The translations under genes and the position numbers were made by a program. Below are positions 24,107 through 35,622 of a stretch of 64,000 nucleotides of DNA, one piece after another. The notes beneath the pieces were generated by a model. It saw nothing but the letters and a program-made list of their open reading frames with translations, had not been told where the DNA came from and searched no databases. The stretch is taken from the NCBI GenBank assembly GCA_020975725.1, contig QXJR01000016.1, positions 248,001-312,000 of the forward strand, in the 5' to 3' direction. The stretch's first letter is position 1, and each line of letters starts with the position of its first letter. The stretch is from Picocystis sp. L7 (lineage: Eukaryota; Chlorophyta; Picocystophyceae; Picocystales; Picocystaceae).

Positions 24107-24572
24107 CAATCGAAAAGAACGGAACGGCCACAAACAAGAAGGTCGATTCGAAACCAACAAAATCGTCTGAAGGTCCCTGCTTTGGGTCATGCCTCATGTG
24201 GCCCATTTGGAAGCGAATTGTACATCACGTGCTCCGAAAAAGGGATGCAACATGGAGGAGTGGCAACGTGAACTTGCAGACGTCTTGTCATGGAACCACC
24301 ACGTGAGGCTTCGAGACGCTTTCAACGCGGCATCCTTGAGATCACATGAAGATCGTCTTGCATTTGTAGTGCGCAAGATTGGGAAATGTTTTGTACATCC
24401 ATTTTGTTCTCCCATGAAGAACCTAGAAGGGAGGAGAACTTGCATCAACGGTGCCCAGAGACGGAAGTGAATGACCTCGTGATCACCCACTAGGTTTAAT
24501 TTTGTTGCTCAGACCCACGTTCTTCCCTGTTCCTATCGTTTCGTGCATGGCAGTTCCGTCCCTCTTCTTGTT

Positions 24573-24697
24573 TCCCCGTCTTCCCTATGTAAACACTGGG
24601 TTAAGTCGATCGAGTGGGGTGCATCTGTTCGAAAGTGCATCTGGAGGGGGGGGCCCAAAATTCAGCCCCTGGGGGGGACCATTTTTCAGTCGCAACC
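24573..24697 (-). repeat. Right terminal inverted repeat of MULE-like element
   Basis: This 125-bp arm is the inverted copy of 23980-24106. The differences I see are the length and composition of the homopolymer tract and one A/G substitution in the gaacagatgc segment. Confidence 0.88.
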
Positions 24698-24708
24698 GCC
24701 CCTCCCCC
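24698..24708. repeat. Right target-site duplication of the MULE-like element
   Basis: Exact copy of the 11-mer at 23969-23979. From 24709 to the SEC22 start the sequence is a GC-rich promoter-like spacer with no other feature seen. Confidence 0.75.
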
Positions 24709-24930
24709 TTCCCCCCCCGCCTTGTTGTAAACATCCTCGTAAACTTCGAGGGATCCTCGCCCCCTCTTCGCGGGCAAGAAGGCTGGACGAACCCGGGGGT
24801 GTTGCTTCGTTGAAAGGGATCGGATCGGGTTCAAACCGCCCTTCCGCTCCGTTGAAAAGGGACCTGTAGGAGACGGTTCTGTTCGGACGTGCGAAGAGCG
24901 CAGTGGATCGTCGATCTCAACACCAGCGCC

Positions 24931-25705
24931 ATGGTGCGCGTGACGATGATCGCTCGCCTGGGGGACGGACTGCCGCTTTGCGAAGGATTGGACTCAGAGA
25001 AATCCACCGATCTCGACGTGTGCAAGAGGCAGGCGAAAACGCTCATACGGAAACTCGGCAACACAACGCGGCCGGAACCGAAGCTTTCCTACGAGTCTGG
25101 ACCTTTCGTAGTTCACTACTTGATACACGGATCGGTCGTCTACGTCGTCGTGTGTGATAGGAACTACCCGAAGAAACTAGCGTTCAAGTACCTGGAAGAA
25201 ATCCAGCAGGAATTCGAAAATCTGTATCGAGGCGAGGTCGACACCGTCGCTCGTCCATATGCTTTCATCAAGTTCGATACCTTCATCCAAAAGACGAGAA
25301 AGCTGTACATGGATACGAGGACGCAGAGAAATATGCTGAAACTCAGTGAAGAGCTCAATGAAGTGCAGCAAATCATGACAAGGAACATTCAAGAGGTTTT
25401 GGGACAAGGAGAGAAACTAGATCGTGCGTCGCGAGTTTCCTGCCCTACATGCAAGGGACAGAGAATGGAACATGCCATCCTCCGTGCCCTGTAAGGATCC
25501 TTCCGTTTCACGACAATGGACGCTGACCGTGTGCCCATCGTATCTTGCAGATGTGTCCCGCCTCACCAGCACATTGGCCCAGGAATCAAGTGTGTACTCG
25601 AAAAAAGCAAAGAAGCTGAGCAGGCAGGCACTCATCAAAAAGTACACCCCTCTTGCTGTGATAGTGTTTATCTTGATACTTGTTATGGCGTGGAGGTTCT
25701 GGTAG
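24931..25705 (+). CDS. SEC22: R-SNARE SEC22 (longin SNARE of ER-Golgi traffic)
   Basis: Vesicle SNARE for ER-Golgi transport in both directions. Exons 24931-25423 and 25551-25705 with a 127-bp intron (donor GTGCGT, acceptor TTGCAG, phase 1) give 215 residues, the same as human SEC22B. The N-terminal longin domain (about 1-125) starts MVRVTMIARLGDGLPL and includes NYPKKLAFKYLEEI and the family landmark FDTFIQKTRKLYMD. The SNARE helix (about 130-190) has the R-SNARE central residue region QQIMTRNIQEVLGQGEKLD, interrupted by the intron just after it. The C-terminal hydrophobic anchor is VIVFILILVMAW. This is one of the few introns in the window that lies near the 3' end. Confidence 0.95.
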
Positions 25706-25778
25706 TTTGCGAACGTACCACAATGCAACGGCTAGCATGAGGTACCCAATGCATGCGTGTGCTCTCGGCGCCAGTTGA

Positions 25779-25784
25779 AATAAA
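25779..25784 (+). terminator. AATAAA polyadenylation-like signal of SEC22
   Basis: AATAAA lies 74 bp past the SEC22 stop codon in the 167-bp convergent spacer. I infer that it acts in 3' end formation. AATAAA rather than the TGTAA of chlorophycean algae is also seen after the S40-like gene. Confidence 0.4.
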
Positions 25785-25826
25785 GATGCTCTGTAGCGAC
25801 GAATCTGCAAGAAAAATGCGAACTCT

Positions 25827-25832
25827 TTTATT
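25827..25832 (-). terminator. AATAAA polyadenylation-like signal of the elongin-B-like gene
   Basis: On the minus strand AATAAA follows the stop of the elongin-B-like gene by about 40 bp. It lies within 50 bp of the SEC22 signal on the other strand, so the two transcripts probably come close to overlapping at their ends. Confidence 0.4.
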
Positions 25833-25872
25833 ATCAAAGGCATGGCGATGCGCTATTTGCCAAAGTGCGCAC

Positions 25873-26474
25873 CTAACTGTCAACCTGTTCAATGGTGACA
25901 TCTTCGAATTCTCCTGTATCTGTCGTTTCATTCCAAAAGAGACTTCAGTCAGCATGGTGGATCGAGGGCACGCACCTGTGCACCAAGGACGATATATTTT
26001 GACGGAGAAGACTCACCTAGTCTATACGCTAGCCCTAACACAGCATCGTTCCCGATCCCAAAGTGTTCCAGTGTTTTGTTTTCATCCAGCAGTGTGCTAT
26101 CGCTCCATAGCCTCATATCGTCCGAGCTCTTCTCCAGCAATCCTGCCAAAGTTTCTTTCACCAAGCTTACCGCATCTGTCGGATTGACCTGCAAGAAGAC
26201 GGTCATTTTTTTCCGCTTGACTCTGAGGTAGATCGTCTGCCGGGGAATGCACCGTGAAACGTTAGCAGGTCTGGTTGTCAACGGAGGTGCATCACGACCT
26301 ACGCACGGAAAGCGCATCTACGCGGAGTTCCGTTCGGCGCAATTGCAAGACGCGCCACTATCGCTTTGCATTCGCTCGGCACACTTTCGCTCGACTCACC
26401 TTTTCATCGACCGCGTTCTCCGGTGCGTCTTCGGTCCTCGTCCCACGGTTGGGTTCATCTGCTTCTTCGGCCAT
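25873..26474 (-). CDS. Elongin-B-like ubiquitin-fold protein
   Basis: Small ubiquitin-like protein resembling elongin B, the adaptor that pairs with elongin C in Cullin-RING ligases in animals; plants have related proteins of less clear role. Exons 26474-26400, 26236-26017 and 25913-25873 join in phase (donors GTGAGT twice) and give 111 residues. After a 25-residue acidic leader (MAEEADEPNR) the ubiquitin fold runs IYLRVKRKKMTVFLQVNPTD, then LWSDSTLLDENKTLEHFGI and AVLGLAYRLGE. The last 41-bp exon adds EFEDVTIEQVDS, matching the plant ending EFEDVFI. The short terminal exon was placed from that similarity and from phase. Confidence 0.82.
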
Positions 26475-26768
26475 CTATGCGAGACTGGGGGATCCGCTTC
26501 CTCGTTTTTCGAGTCGTCCGATTGGCCACCAGGCCTTCGTTTCGTGGTGTTGAGCTCGCACGTGTCGCGAAGCGTCCAAGTCGCCTCGCCACTGGAAGGA
26601 ACAGTGCACCCTGTCCCAAGCCTGAAAAGAAGGAAAAAAATTCTGGACCGAGACTCGTGTCGTTCTCGATCCTGGCATCGGACAGAAAGGGCAACCACCC
26701 CTTTCCATCCGGGGACGATTCGGGTTCAGACCAAAAGCGAACCCATCCTGATCGGGACGGGCTTCGGC

Positions 26769-26842
26769 TGTCCGATGACAGAGTCGAACTGTCGACCTTT
26801 CGCGTGTGAGGCGAACGTGATAACCAACTACACCAACCGGAC
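26769..26842 (-). tRNA. trnV-CAC: tRNA-Val (anticodon CAC)
   Basis: A full cloverleaf can be drawn on the minus strand. The acceptor stem GTCCGGT pairs with ATCGGAC (one G-T wobble). The D-arm opens TGGTGTAGTTGGTTATCAC, the anticodon arm is TTCGC-CTCACAC-GCGAA with CAC at the anticodon, and the T-arm is GACAG-TTCGACT-CTGTC. The discriminator is A and no CCA is encoded. Internal A and B boxes match RNA polymerase III promoters, and a TTTT terminator follows about 32 bp downstream. I see no intron. It lies between the elongin-B-like and fumarase start codons. Confidence 0.95.
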
Positions 26843-27003
26843 GCAGAATCGTACCCGTGCGGCTCTGGGAGGAACCACACGACTCGACTGTACACACATC
26901 GGGTACGTGCATTTATGTAAGGCAGAGTCGCGGGTGGACCCCGGTCTCGAGGGGTATCCGCCGACACTCGATTCCGGAACAAGTGGTTGGACGCAAAGCG
27001 ACG

Positions 27004-28455
27004 ATGGCGTTGGCGGCTTTGGTGCGCAACCGCGCTTCCGCAAGGATGGTGCTGGCCCGATGGATGGCCACCAGGACCGAACACGACACCTTCGGACCGG
27101 TGCAGGTGCAGGAGGACCGCTACTGGGGCGCGCAGACGCAGAGGTCGTTGCAGAACTTCGACATCGGTGGACCGCAGGCGCGCATGCCTGAACCCATCGT
27201 GCGTGCCTTTGGAACCCTAAAAAAGGCCGCTGCCATCGTCAACATGAAGTACGGACTCGACGAAAGGGTCGGAAAAGCCGTGGTCGAGGCGGCGCAGGAG
27301 GTCGCCGAAGGAAAACTCTCCGACCACTTTCCACTGGTCGTGTGGCAAACCGGAAGTGGGACACAAAGCAACATGAACGCCAACGAAGTGATCGCCAATC
27401 GGGCCGTCGAGATTCTTGGAGGATCACGAGGAGACAAATCCCTCGTGCATCCCAACGATCACGTCAATCGCAGCATGTCGTCCAACGACACCTTTCCCAC
27501 TGTCATGCATATCGCTGCAGCCACTGAAATCAATCACTCTCTTGTACCCAAACTGGAAGGTTTGCTTGGAGCTCTGAGAGAAAAGTCGCAGGAGTTCAAA
27601 GATATCATCAAGATTGGCCGCACTCACACCCAAGACGCTACACCGCTCACACTGGGGCAGGAATTCAGCGGATACGCAATGCAAGTGGAATACGGGATAG
27701 CGAGGGCGAGGGACACGCTGCCAAGACTTTACCAATTGGCCCAGGGAGGCACGGCAGTCGGTACAGGACTGAACACTCGAAAAGGTTTTGATGTTGCGGT
27801 TGCTGCCGCCGTAGCAGAAGAAACAGGCCTCCCATTTGTCACTGCTCCGAACAAATTTGAAGCACTTGCTGCACACGATGCCATCGTAGAGTGCAGTGGT
27901 GCCCTGAACACGATTGCTGTGTCTCTCATGAAAGTTGCAAACGATATCAGGTTCCTGGGCAGTGGGCCACGTTGCGGTCTGGGCGAGCTATCGCTCCCTG
28001 AGAACGAGCCTGGGAGCAGCATCATGCCGGGAAAAGTTAATCCAACGCAATGCGAGGCCATGACCATGGTATGCGCGCAAGTCATGGGTAATCACGTGGC
28101 AGTAAGCATTGGAGGATCGAACGGCCATTTCGAATTGAATGTGTTCAAGCCCATGATGGCAGCTGGAGTGCTCAACTCCATGCGTCTCCTTGGGGATGCG
28201 GCAGATTCATTCAGGAAGAATTGTGTCGTTGGGATCAAAGCCAACAAAGAACGAATCGACACCCTTCTCAAAGAGTCGCTGATGCTTGTGACAGCCCTGA
28301 ACCCACACATCGGGTACGACAAGGCAGCGGCTGTGGCAAAGAAGGCGCACAAGGAAGGGACCACCCTGAAGGAAGCAGCCATGGCTCTCCAGGTTTGCAC
28401 GCCGGAAGAATTCGAAAAGTGGGTGGTACCTGCGGAAATGATTGGTCCGAAGTAA
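27004..28455 (+). CDS. FUM1: Fumarate hydratase, class II (mitochondrial)
   Basis: Reversible hydration of fumarate to L-malate in the TCA cycle. A single exon of 483 residues. The first ~25 residues ([20 protein letters not shown]) are rich in Arg, Ala and Leu without acidic residues, like a mitochondrial presequence. The body begins [24 protein letters not shown] as in all class II fumarases. Also visible are [38 protein letters not shown], the catalytic region [18 protein letters not shown] and the signature loop [15 protein letters not shown]; the C-terminus is [21 protein letters not shown]. The open frame extends 49 codons upstream over the tRNA-side spacer, but nothing there is conserved. 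Confidence 0.97.
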   Translation: MALAALVRNRASARMVLARWMATRTEHDTFGPVQVQEDRYWGAQTQRSLQNFDIGGPQARMPEPIVRAFGTLKKAAAIVNMKYGLDERVGKAVVEAAQEVAEGKLSDHFPLVVWQTGSGTQSNMNANEVIANRAVEILGGSRGDKSLVHPNDHVNRSMSSNDTFPTVMHIAAATEINHSLVPKLEGLLGALREKSQEFKDIIKIGRTHTQDATPLTLGQEFSGYAMQVEYGIARARDTLPRLYQLAQGGTAVGTGLNTRKGFDVAVAAAVAEETGLPFVTAPNKFEALAAHDAIVECSGALNTIAVSLMKVANDIRFLGSGPRCGLGELSLPENEPGSSIMPGKVNPTQCEAMTMVCAQVMGNHVAVSIGGSNGHFELNVFKPMMAAGVLNSMRLLGDAADSFRKNCVVGIKANKERIDTLLKESLMLVTALNPHIGYDKAAAVAKKAHKEGTTLKEAAMALQVCTPEEFEKWVVPAEMIGPK

Positions 28456-28500
28456 TCGAGGACCCCGCGATGATTGGAGTTTTGTATTTACAGCACATCA

Positions 28501-28983
28501 CTACTGATCCTTGTGGTTGATTCCGGTGGAACCGAATCCTCCGGCACCCCTACTCGTGTCGTCCAAATCTTCCACCTCGACCACCTCTGGCGTGGCGATT
28601 CGTTCCAGGATCAGCTGCGCCACCCGATCTCCCGCTTCGATCGGGAAGTCTTGGTCGGACAGGTTGAACAGGATCACGCCGACGTTCCCTCGATAGTCGG
28701 CGTCCACCACCCCAGCTCCTACGTCGATGGAATGCTTCCACGCCAAGCCCGACCTGGGTGCAATCCTTGCGTACGTTCCTTCCGGAATTGCAATGCTGAG
28801 GTCTGTTTTGACCAGGGCCTTGCCCCTCGCTGGCACGACGCACTCGTATGCTGCGCTGAGGTCGTATCCAGCGGCTCCTTCCGATCCTCTGGCGGGCGTC
28901 ACCGCGTGTTCCGACAGTTTCTTCACGCGCAGGGTCGTTCCCATTGCTGCGGTTGCAACTGCACCTTCACCTCCGACGGCCAT
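28501..28983 (-). CDS. DUT: dUTP diphosphatase (trimeric dUTPase)
   Basis: Hydrolyses dUTP to dUMP and pyrophosphate, keeping uracil out of DNA and supplying dUMP for thymidylate synthesis. 160 residues from the chosen ATG (MAVGGEGAV), a normal length. All five trimeric dUTPase motifs are present: [10 protein letters not shown] (1), [12 protein letters not shown] (2), [17 protein letters not shown] (3), [10 protein letters not shown] (4) and the C-terminal P-loop-like [10 protein letters not shown] (5). The frame is open upstream to an ATG at 29142, which would add 53 residues rich in Arg and Ser with few acidic residues, possibly an organelle-targeting leader. Both starts may be used. It ends 45 bp from the convergent fumarase stop. 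Confidence 0.95.
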   Translation of the reverse strand: MAVGGEGAVATAAMGTTLRVKKLSEHAVTPARGSEGAAGYDLSAAYECVVPARGKALVKTDLSIAIPEGTYARIAPRSGLAWKHSIDVGAGVVDADYRGNVGVILFNLSDQDFPIEAGDRVAQLILERIATPEVVEVEDLDDTSRGAGGFGSTGINHKDQ

Positions 28984-29343
28984 GGATCCTCCGCGGAATC
29001 GTTTGCAGAGCGGTTCGTGGTTCCCAGGTGCGCTTTTGCGCCTTCCAATCATGCGCGATGGCGACTTTTCCCGCCAGTTTCGCAGGACCCGCGAGACCCC
29101 TCCGATCCCCCACGAGAAAAAAAGGTATTTTGACACGAGCATCCCTCTTACTGCCTCTCATCGAATCCATCCACGTCGGGTTTTTTCGGTGACCTTTTTC
29201 GAACGGGATCGCCCCTCCGATCCTCTCGTCCGCGCGAAACTAATCGAATATTTCGGGGTTGGTTCTGTACGCAGCATCCCGGGGTGAGTCTTGTTCTAGG
29301 GCTTCCTCCCACCCCACGTGCCCTTCCCCGCCGCAGGGGTCGG

Positions 29344-29414
29344 GTTAACCCTCGCGTTTCGCAGGACACGTGGGGAGTTTCTGAGGAGGAAAACGGGGTG
29401 AACTCGGGGTTAAC
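29344..29414. promoter_or_regulatory. Paired GTTAAC sites flanking a CACGTG box
   Basis: GTTAAC at about 29344-29349 and 29409-29414 bracket CACGTG at about 29367-29372, between the divergent dUTPase and S40-like genes. Order and spacing (65 bp) closely resemble those in the RRP1/derlin promoter. The remaining spacer (28984-29709) is GC-rich with no other feature seen. Confidence 0.45.
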
Positions 29415-29709
29415 TTCGGGGTGGGGGCCACAAGGGGGGGGGATCTCCGACGGGATCCGGGATGAGAACAAACCTGGACGACACTTGGGTGAGCGCAGCA
29501 CGCGCAGCACGAGCACCGAGCGAGGAAGGGAAGCTTCGCAAACCGACGAGACAAGCCTTGGAAAGGCAGGACAAGGGATTGGTGCACACGGGAAAGAAAG
29601 AAGAAGAAGGATCGGACACGAGGAACGCCGCGAAGGAGACCGGCCGGCCGAACTTCGAAGCACGACTCCCAAGAACCGCACATCGAGCTCCACGCGAGCG
29701 AACGGGACC

Positions 29710-30465
29710 ATGAGCGGAGATTTGGACCTCTCCGAAGAAGTGTTGTTCGGAATGGAAGAGCACGACGAACGCGAAAAAGCCGGAAGGAGCGTGGAGGAGC
29801 TAGATCATGAAGACCACTCAGGTACGGATCGTGGAAAAAAAGACGAGAGCCGGCAAGGACGCAACAGACGTAGTACAGACGTCGGAAATCGCGGAAAACG
29901 GGGCGTTCGCCGAAGCGCTGCTCGCGTTCCGGACGAATGGCTGACCGATCGAACCGCGACGTGCTTCTCCGCCTTCGTAACCGGCTGCTTCACTCGCTTG
30001 ACTCCAGCAGGCGAATTAGCCTCCGGCTCTGTGTCACCGGAGAGGCCCTCGCCGGTGACCACCGTACGGGCCGTCCGAATTCAGAACGCGGTCCAGGAAA
30101 AGGTGGACGAATACGTAGCACTAGGAACGTCCATGCCGATTAAAATTCCGCAGTACTCTCTGCAGACGAAGAAGGAGGTGGAAGAGGACGAACGCAGCAA
30201 CTTGCAGATGCCAGCTACCTTTGTACCACCCCACCTTCTGGAAGAACAGCACCATCAGACCCTTCTCGAAAAGGGTCTTTCTGTGGAACATTATGGAATC
30301 AAACGCGAGAGACTGCGATGCAGGGCAGCAATTTTGAGAAGCACAGGGTTTCTGGAACCTACGAAGCCACTGAGCGTTGCTTCCAAGGGTGCACAGGTGT
30401 CTGTACCCCAAGGACTGATGTCCAAGGCTCTGAGCCCCACACTTTCTGGCATGGCAGGAACATAG
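29710..30465 (+). CDS. S40 / DUF584-like protein (senescence-regulator family), tentative
   Basis: Small, mostly disordered protein. Three blocks in the C-terminal half match the order of the plant S40 (DUF584) family: SMPIKIPQ (plants: PVNIP), FVPPHLLEE (plants: VPPHEYLA) and IKRERLRCRAAILRSTGFLEP (plants: GRDLxxVRNAVLxxTGFLE). S40 proteins are nuclear and linked to senescence and stress in land plants; the molecular activity is unknown. An acidic N-terminus (MSGDLDLSEEVLFGMEEHDE) precedes them. A likely intron at 29822-30010 (donor GTACGG, pyrimidine tract, acceptor CAGCAG) would give 188 residues. Because its 189 bp are a multiple of three without stops, a 251-residue unspliced reading is also possible. 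The family call rests on short motifs only. Confidence 0.6.
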   Translation: MSGDLDLSEEVLFGMEEHDEREKAGRSVEELDHEDHSGTDRGKKDESRQGRNRRSTDVGNRGKRGVRRSAARVPDEWLTDRTATCFSAFVTGCFTRLTPAGELASGSVSPERPSPVTTVRAVRIQNAVQEKVDEYVALGTSMPIKIPQYSLQTKKEVEEDERSNLQMPATFVPPHLLEEQHHQTLLEKGLSVEHYGIKRERLRCRAAILRSTGFLEPTKPLSVASKGAQVSVPQGLMSKALSPTLSGMAGT

Positions 30466-30513
30466 AACCTGCGGAAACATTACCCAAGTATGCGTTGTTC
30501 ATTTTAATCCCTA

Positions 30514-30519
30514 AATAAA
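30514..30519 (+). terminator. AATAAA polyadenylation-like signal of the S40-like gene
   Basis: AATAAA in an AT-rich stretch about 50 bp after the stop codon, within the 179-bp spacer shared with the convergent RAB2 gene. Confidence 0.4.
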
Positions 30520-30644
30520 ATCAAATTTTGATCAGATTACAAGGTTTTGCGTTTTGAGAATGATAGACAGTTCCCCTACGAAAGCTCCTCCCCGTCTTAC
30601 AAGGAGGAAAAGACACCGTCAGGTCTAAGGCACTGTGTATGCAC

Positions 30645-32781
<2,137 letters not shown>

Positions 32782-35310
32782 ATGTCGCAGCTTGAACTGA
32801 CACCCGCGCCGAACCAAGAGACAGCAGACCTGCTGGGTGTGGACGTGCCGGTGTCGGACCAAGACGAACCGCAAGCAGGCACGGCCTCGGAGTTCCTGTG
32901 GCTCCTACTGATCCCAGCCATCACAGGATGCGTGTTCCTCGCCATCTTCGCCGTGCTGAGGAAGAAGGATAGCTACTACAAGAGAGTGTACGCACCCAGA
33001 CTGCTCGAGGAAGAAAAAGGAGCAGCCATCGAAGGTCCCAAGGCCATCGACTACTTGCCGAAGGATCTCCTGCAGGCGATTCGCCAGTTCTTCCGGTACG
33101 GGGAAAACGATGTGCTCAAGCATCGAGGAGCCGACATGTGCGTTGTGCTCAAGCTTCAGAAGTTCATCATGAAAGTGTCCGTTGTGTTTGCCTTCTTCGG
33201 ATGGGCCATCATCGTTCCGATCAACCTCACCGGTGGGAGTGAGCTGCCAGCGTTGAGTAATCAGTGGTACAACAAACTTTCCATGGCCAAGGTTCAAGAA
33301 GAATCGCACAGATTCTGGGCACATCTTGTTGTCTGTTACTTTTTCACACTGGTAAGTTTCAAATTGCTGCTGGATGCAACGAAACGCGTTATGGAAGCCA
33401 GGGTGAAGCACGTGTTGAGGGAGAACGCTGGAATCGAAGCGTACTCGGTGATGGTCACCGATCTGCCGCTTCAACCAGCGGCTGCCAACGATGAAGGGAG
33501 CGAAAGTGCACGTCTTAGTCTGAGCATCTCCGGAGCTAAAAGTGCCATGCTGGGAAATGCAGCGGCAGCCACTACAATGCTGAAGAACACTGTCTTTCCG
33601 AAACACTCCATCCGAAAGGAGGACGTGGAAACGTTTTTTGACACGGAATTTTCTGGGAAAGTACACAATGTTTCTTGCATTCCGGCTCATCTTGCAGATG
33701 TGCAAGATCTTTGGGTCCGTTACAACAGGAATCTGAACAAGCTGAAGAGGGCAAAGATTGACTATGAGATTGGTGATGGCCAAGGAGTTGTCCTTTTCAA
33801 GAAGGATGCACCAAAGCTAGACCCTACCATAAAAAAACAAGCAGTGAAACTGGAACACATTGAAAAAAGGTTTGAGCACTACAAAGAGAAGACAAGTCGA
33901 CTGAAGAAGGATCTGGAAGAGCTACAATCAGAAGCTGTCAGCCGCCCAGCGGTGGCCGCCATTGTTACACTCAGCACAATGAGGGCCGCAGCAACCGCTG
34001 GACAGGTTCTGCATACCCAGGATGGTACCCTTTGGCTTGTCAGCCCAGCTTTAGAACCTGGCGCGATTTACTGGGAAAATTTGGGCATGCGAAAGTGGAC
34101 TCGGTATGGGCGTTCGATTGCAGTCGCTCTTTTGCACATTTGCCTCATCTTTCTTTGGATGATACCCGTCTTTTTTGTGTCCTCCCTCACGACCCTCTCT
34201 AATTTGGAAGAATGGCTCCCGTTTGTCGCAGACCTTCCCGAGTGGTTCAGAGGCTTTCTGCAAGGTTTTCTACCCGGACTTGCACTCATTGTTTTCAATA
34301 TGCTGTTGCCACCTTTGTGCAGATGGCTGACATCCTTGGAAGGAGTCCAAACGGTGCTTGACCTAGATAATGGTATGGCCTCAAAGCTTTTTGGCTTTCA
34401 AGTGTTCAACACATTCCTTGGTGTCACAGTCATGTCATCTTTGCTGTCAGAGCTCGATGAGATTGTCGATGGGAAAATTGACTTTATGGAGATAGTAGAG
34501 CTCCTTGGTGATGCAGTGCCTACAACCTCGTTGTTCTTCTTAAACTACATCTTGCTGCAAGCGTGGGCTGGGTCGCCTCAAGATGTGACCAGGCTTGTGG
34601 ACATTTTCATCATGCATATCAAAGAAAGATTTCTTTGTCGTACCGTTGAAGAGAAGGAAAGTGCCGGAAAAGCAAAGCCTCCAGGTTATGGTAAGCTTAT
34701 TCCTAGCATCATGTTCATCCTGCTTGTTTCCGTGGTGTTCAGTATCATCAATCCATTGGTCACACCCTTTGCTCTCCTTGGTATGGCTGTTGTCTACTTT
34801 GTTACTTTGCATCACTTTCTGTTTGTGTGTAGCAAGAATAGTTATGAAAGCGGAGGAATGCTTTGGTTGTCCATGCTGAGGCAGATCATGTGGATATTCT
34901 TCCTTATGCACCTGACTCTTGCGGGGGTCTTCCTACTGAAGAAAGTCCCTATAATTGCAGCATTAACCATTCCGCTTTGGTTTTTATCATATGGTTTTTA
35001 CGTATATTGCGTGGATAAGTTTGGGAAACCCATGCAATTTGCACCTTTACAGTCTGTTTGTGCATTGGAGCAGATAGAGCCAAAGGGATCGCAAGGCGAA
35101 TTGTTGAGGCTCGAAAGGCTCGAATATGAAGATATGGATGCATCGCATCTCTCCAAATTTGACAGGAGTGCCTATGCGATACCTTGCCTGCAGCCCCCCA
35201 CCGAACTTGAACATGAGATGCAGAAGGAAGTTGAATCGCTGGCGGCAACATCCGACCACTCTTCTACCCACTCACATGGCAATCCAGATGGGGCACCATG
35301 GAACAAGTAG
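32782..35310 (+). CDS. OSCA/CSC1-like mechanosensitive cation channel (DUF221)
   Basis: Member of the OSCA/CSC1/TMEM63 family of osmo- and mechanosensitive, calcium-permeable channels, normally in plasma or internal membranes. Single exon, 842 residues. Order: a luminal/extracellular N-terminus (MSQLELTPAP); the first membrane helix (LWLLLIPAITGCVFLAIFAVL); two further helices near 140-215 (RSN1_TM region, including VVFAFFGWAIIVPINLTGG); a large cytosolic domain (about 230-450, PHM7_cyt type) that starts EAYSVMVTDLP and contains a helical, Lys/Glu-rich insertion; then a C-terminal block of about eight helices (RSN1_7TM) with PxWxNLGMxxWxR-like and LLPPLCRWLTSLEG segments. An acidic, Ser/His-rich tail closes it. 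The start is the first ATG adjacent to conserved sequence. Substrate and gating cannot be read from the sequence. Confidence 0.92.
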   Translation: MSQLELTPAPNQETADLLGVDVPVSDQDEPQAGTASEFLWLLLIPAITGCVFLAIFAVLRKKDSYYKRVYAPRLLEEEKGAAIEGPKAIDYLPKDLLQAIRQFFRYGENDVLKHRGADMCVVLKLQKFIMKVSVVFAFFGWAIIVPINLTGGSELPALSNQWYNKLSMAKVQEESHRFWAHLVVCYFFTLVSFKLLLDATKRVMEARVKHVLRENAGIEAYSVMVTDLPLQPAAANDEGSESARLSLSISGAKSAMLGNAAAATTMLKNTVFPKHSIRKEDVETFFDTEFSGKVHNVSCIPAHLADVQDLWVRYNRNLNKLKRAKIDYEIGDGQGVVLFKKDAPKLDPTIKKQAVKLEHIEKRFEHYKEKTSRLKKDLEELQSEAVSRPAVAAIVTLSTMRAAATAGQVLHTQDGTLWLVSPALEPGAIYWENLGMRKWTRYGRSIAVALLHICLIFLWMIPVFFVSSLTTLSNLEEWLPFVADLPEWFRGFLQGFLPGLALIVFNMLLPPLCRWLTSLEGVQTVLDLDNGMASKLFGFQVFNTFLGVTVMSSLLSELDEIVDGKIDFMEIVELLGDAVPTTSLFFLNYILLQAWAGSPQDVTRLVDIFIMHIKERFLCRTVEEKESAGKAKPPGYGKLIPSIMFILLVSVVFSIINPLVTPFALLGMAVVYFVTLHHFLFVCSKNSYESGGMLWLSMLRQIMWIFFLMHLTLAGVFLLKKVPIIAALTIPLWFLSYGFYVYCVDKFGKPMQFAPLQSVCALEQIEPKGSQGELLRLERLEYEDMDASHLSKFDRSAYAIPCLQPPTELEHEMQKEVESLAATSDHSSTHSHGNPDGAPWNK

Positions 35311-35622
35311 ATACGTTACGTACGTTTTAGAGACTCTGATAGGAAAAGAGTGTTGTTAGTCAGCGGACCGCTGCGATGTATTTGGTGTTGGGTTTCGGCT
35401 CTGCGGTAAGAACAGTCTATACTTTTCGTGATATTATTCGCTGCGCCTTCAGCAAGGAACATCGTGTACGGGGAGGTAGGCAACAAGCTTTGATCAATCG
35501 GGGGTAGCTACTTCCATGCAGTTCCTGGGGGGTCATTGCTGAAAGATGTGCAAAAGAAAGGCATGTCCAACTTCGTCAGAGTGGCAAGGGCAGAAATATT
35601 ACAAGTATCATGGTCAGCAAAC
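35311..35622. other. Convergent 3' spacer
   Basis: 312 bp between the OSCA and DOMON-b561 stop codons. It is AT-richer than the coding DNA and nothing else is recognised. Confidence 0.5.

Larger units (their letters stand above)
23980..24697. mobile_element. Non-autonomous Mutator-like (MULE-type) DNA transposon
   Basis: A 718-bp element bounded by inverted repeats of about 125-127 bp (23980-24106 and 24573-24697) that begin ggttgcgactgaaaaatggt. They match nearly base for base except in G/C homopolymers and one A/G change. It is flanked by an exact 11-bp duplication. Long terminal inverted repeats with 9-11 bp duplications are the hallmark of Mutator-like elements. The 466-bp interior has no transposase; its longest open frame (93 codons at 24189-24470) resembles nothing I know. 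The close match of the arms suggests a fairly recent insertion, and mobilisation would need a transposase elsewhere in the genome. It sits just upstream of the coiled-coil gene on one side and SEC22 on the other. Confidence 0.85.

Noticed and set aside
24189-24470. 93-codon frame inside the MULE-like element as a gene
   Set aside because: No similarity to transposases or host proteins that I recognise, and the length is expected by chance.
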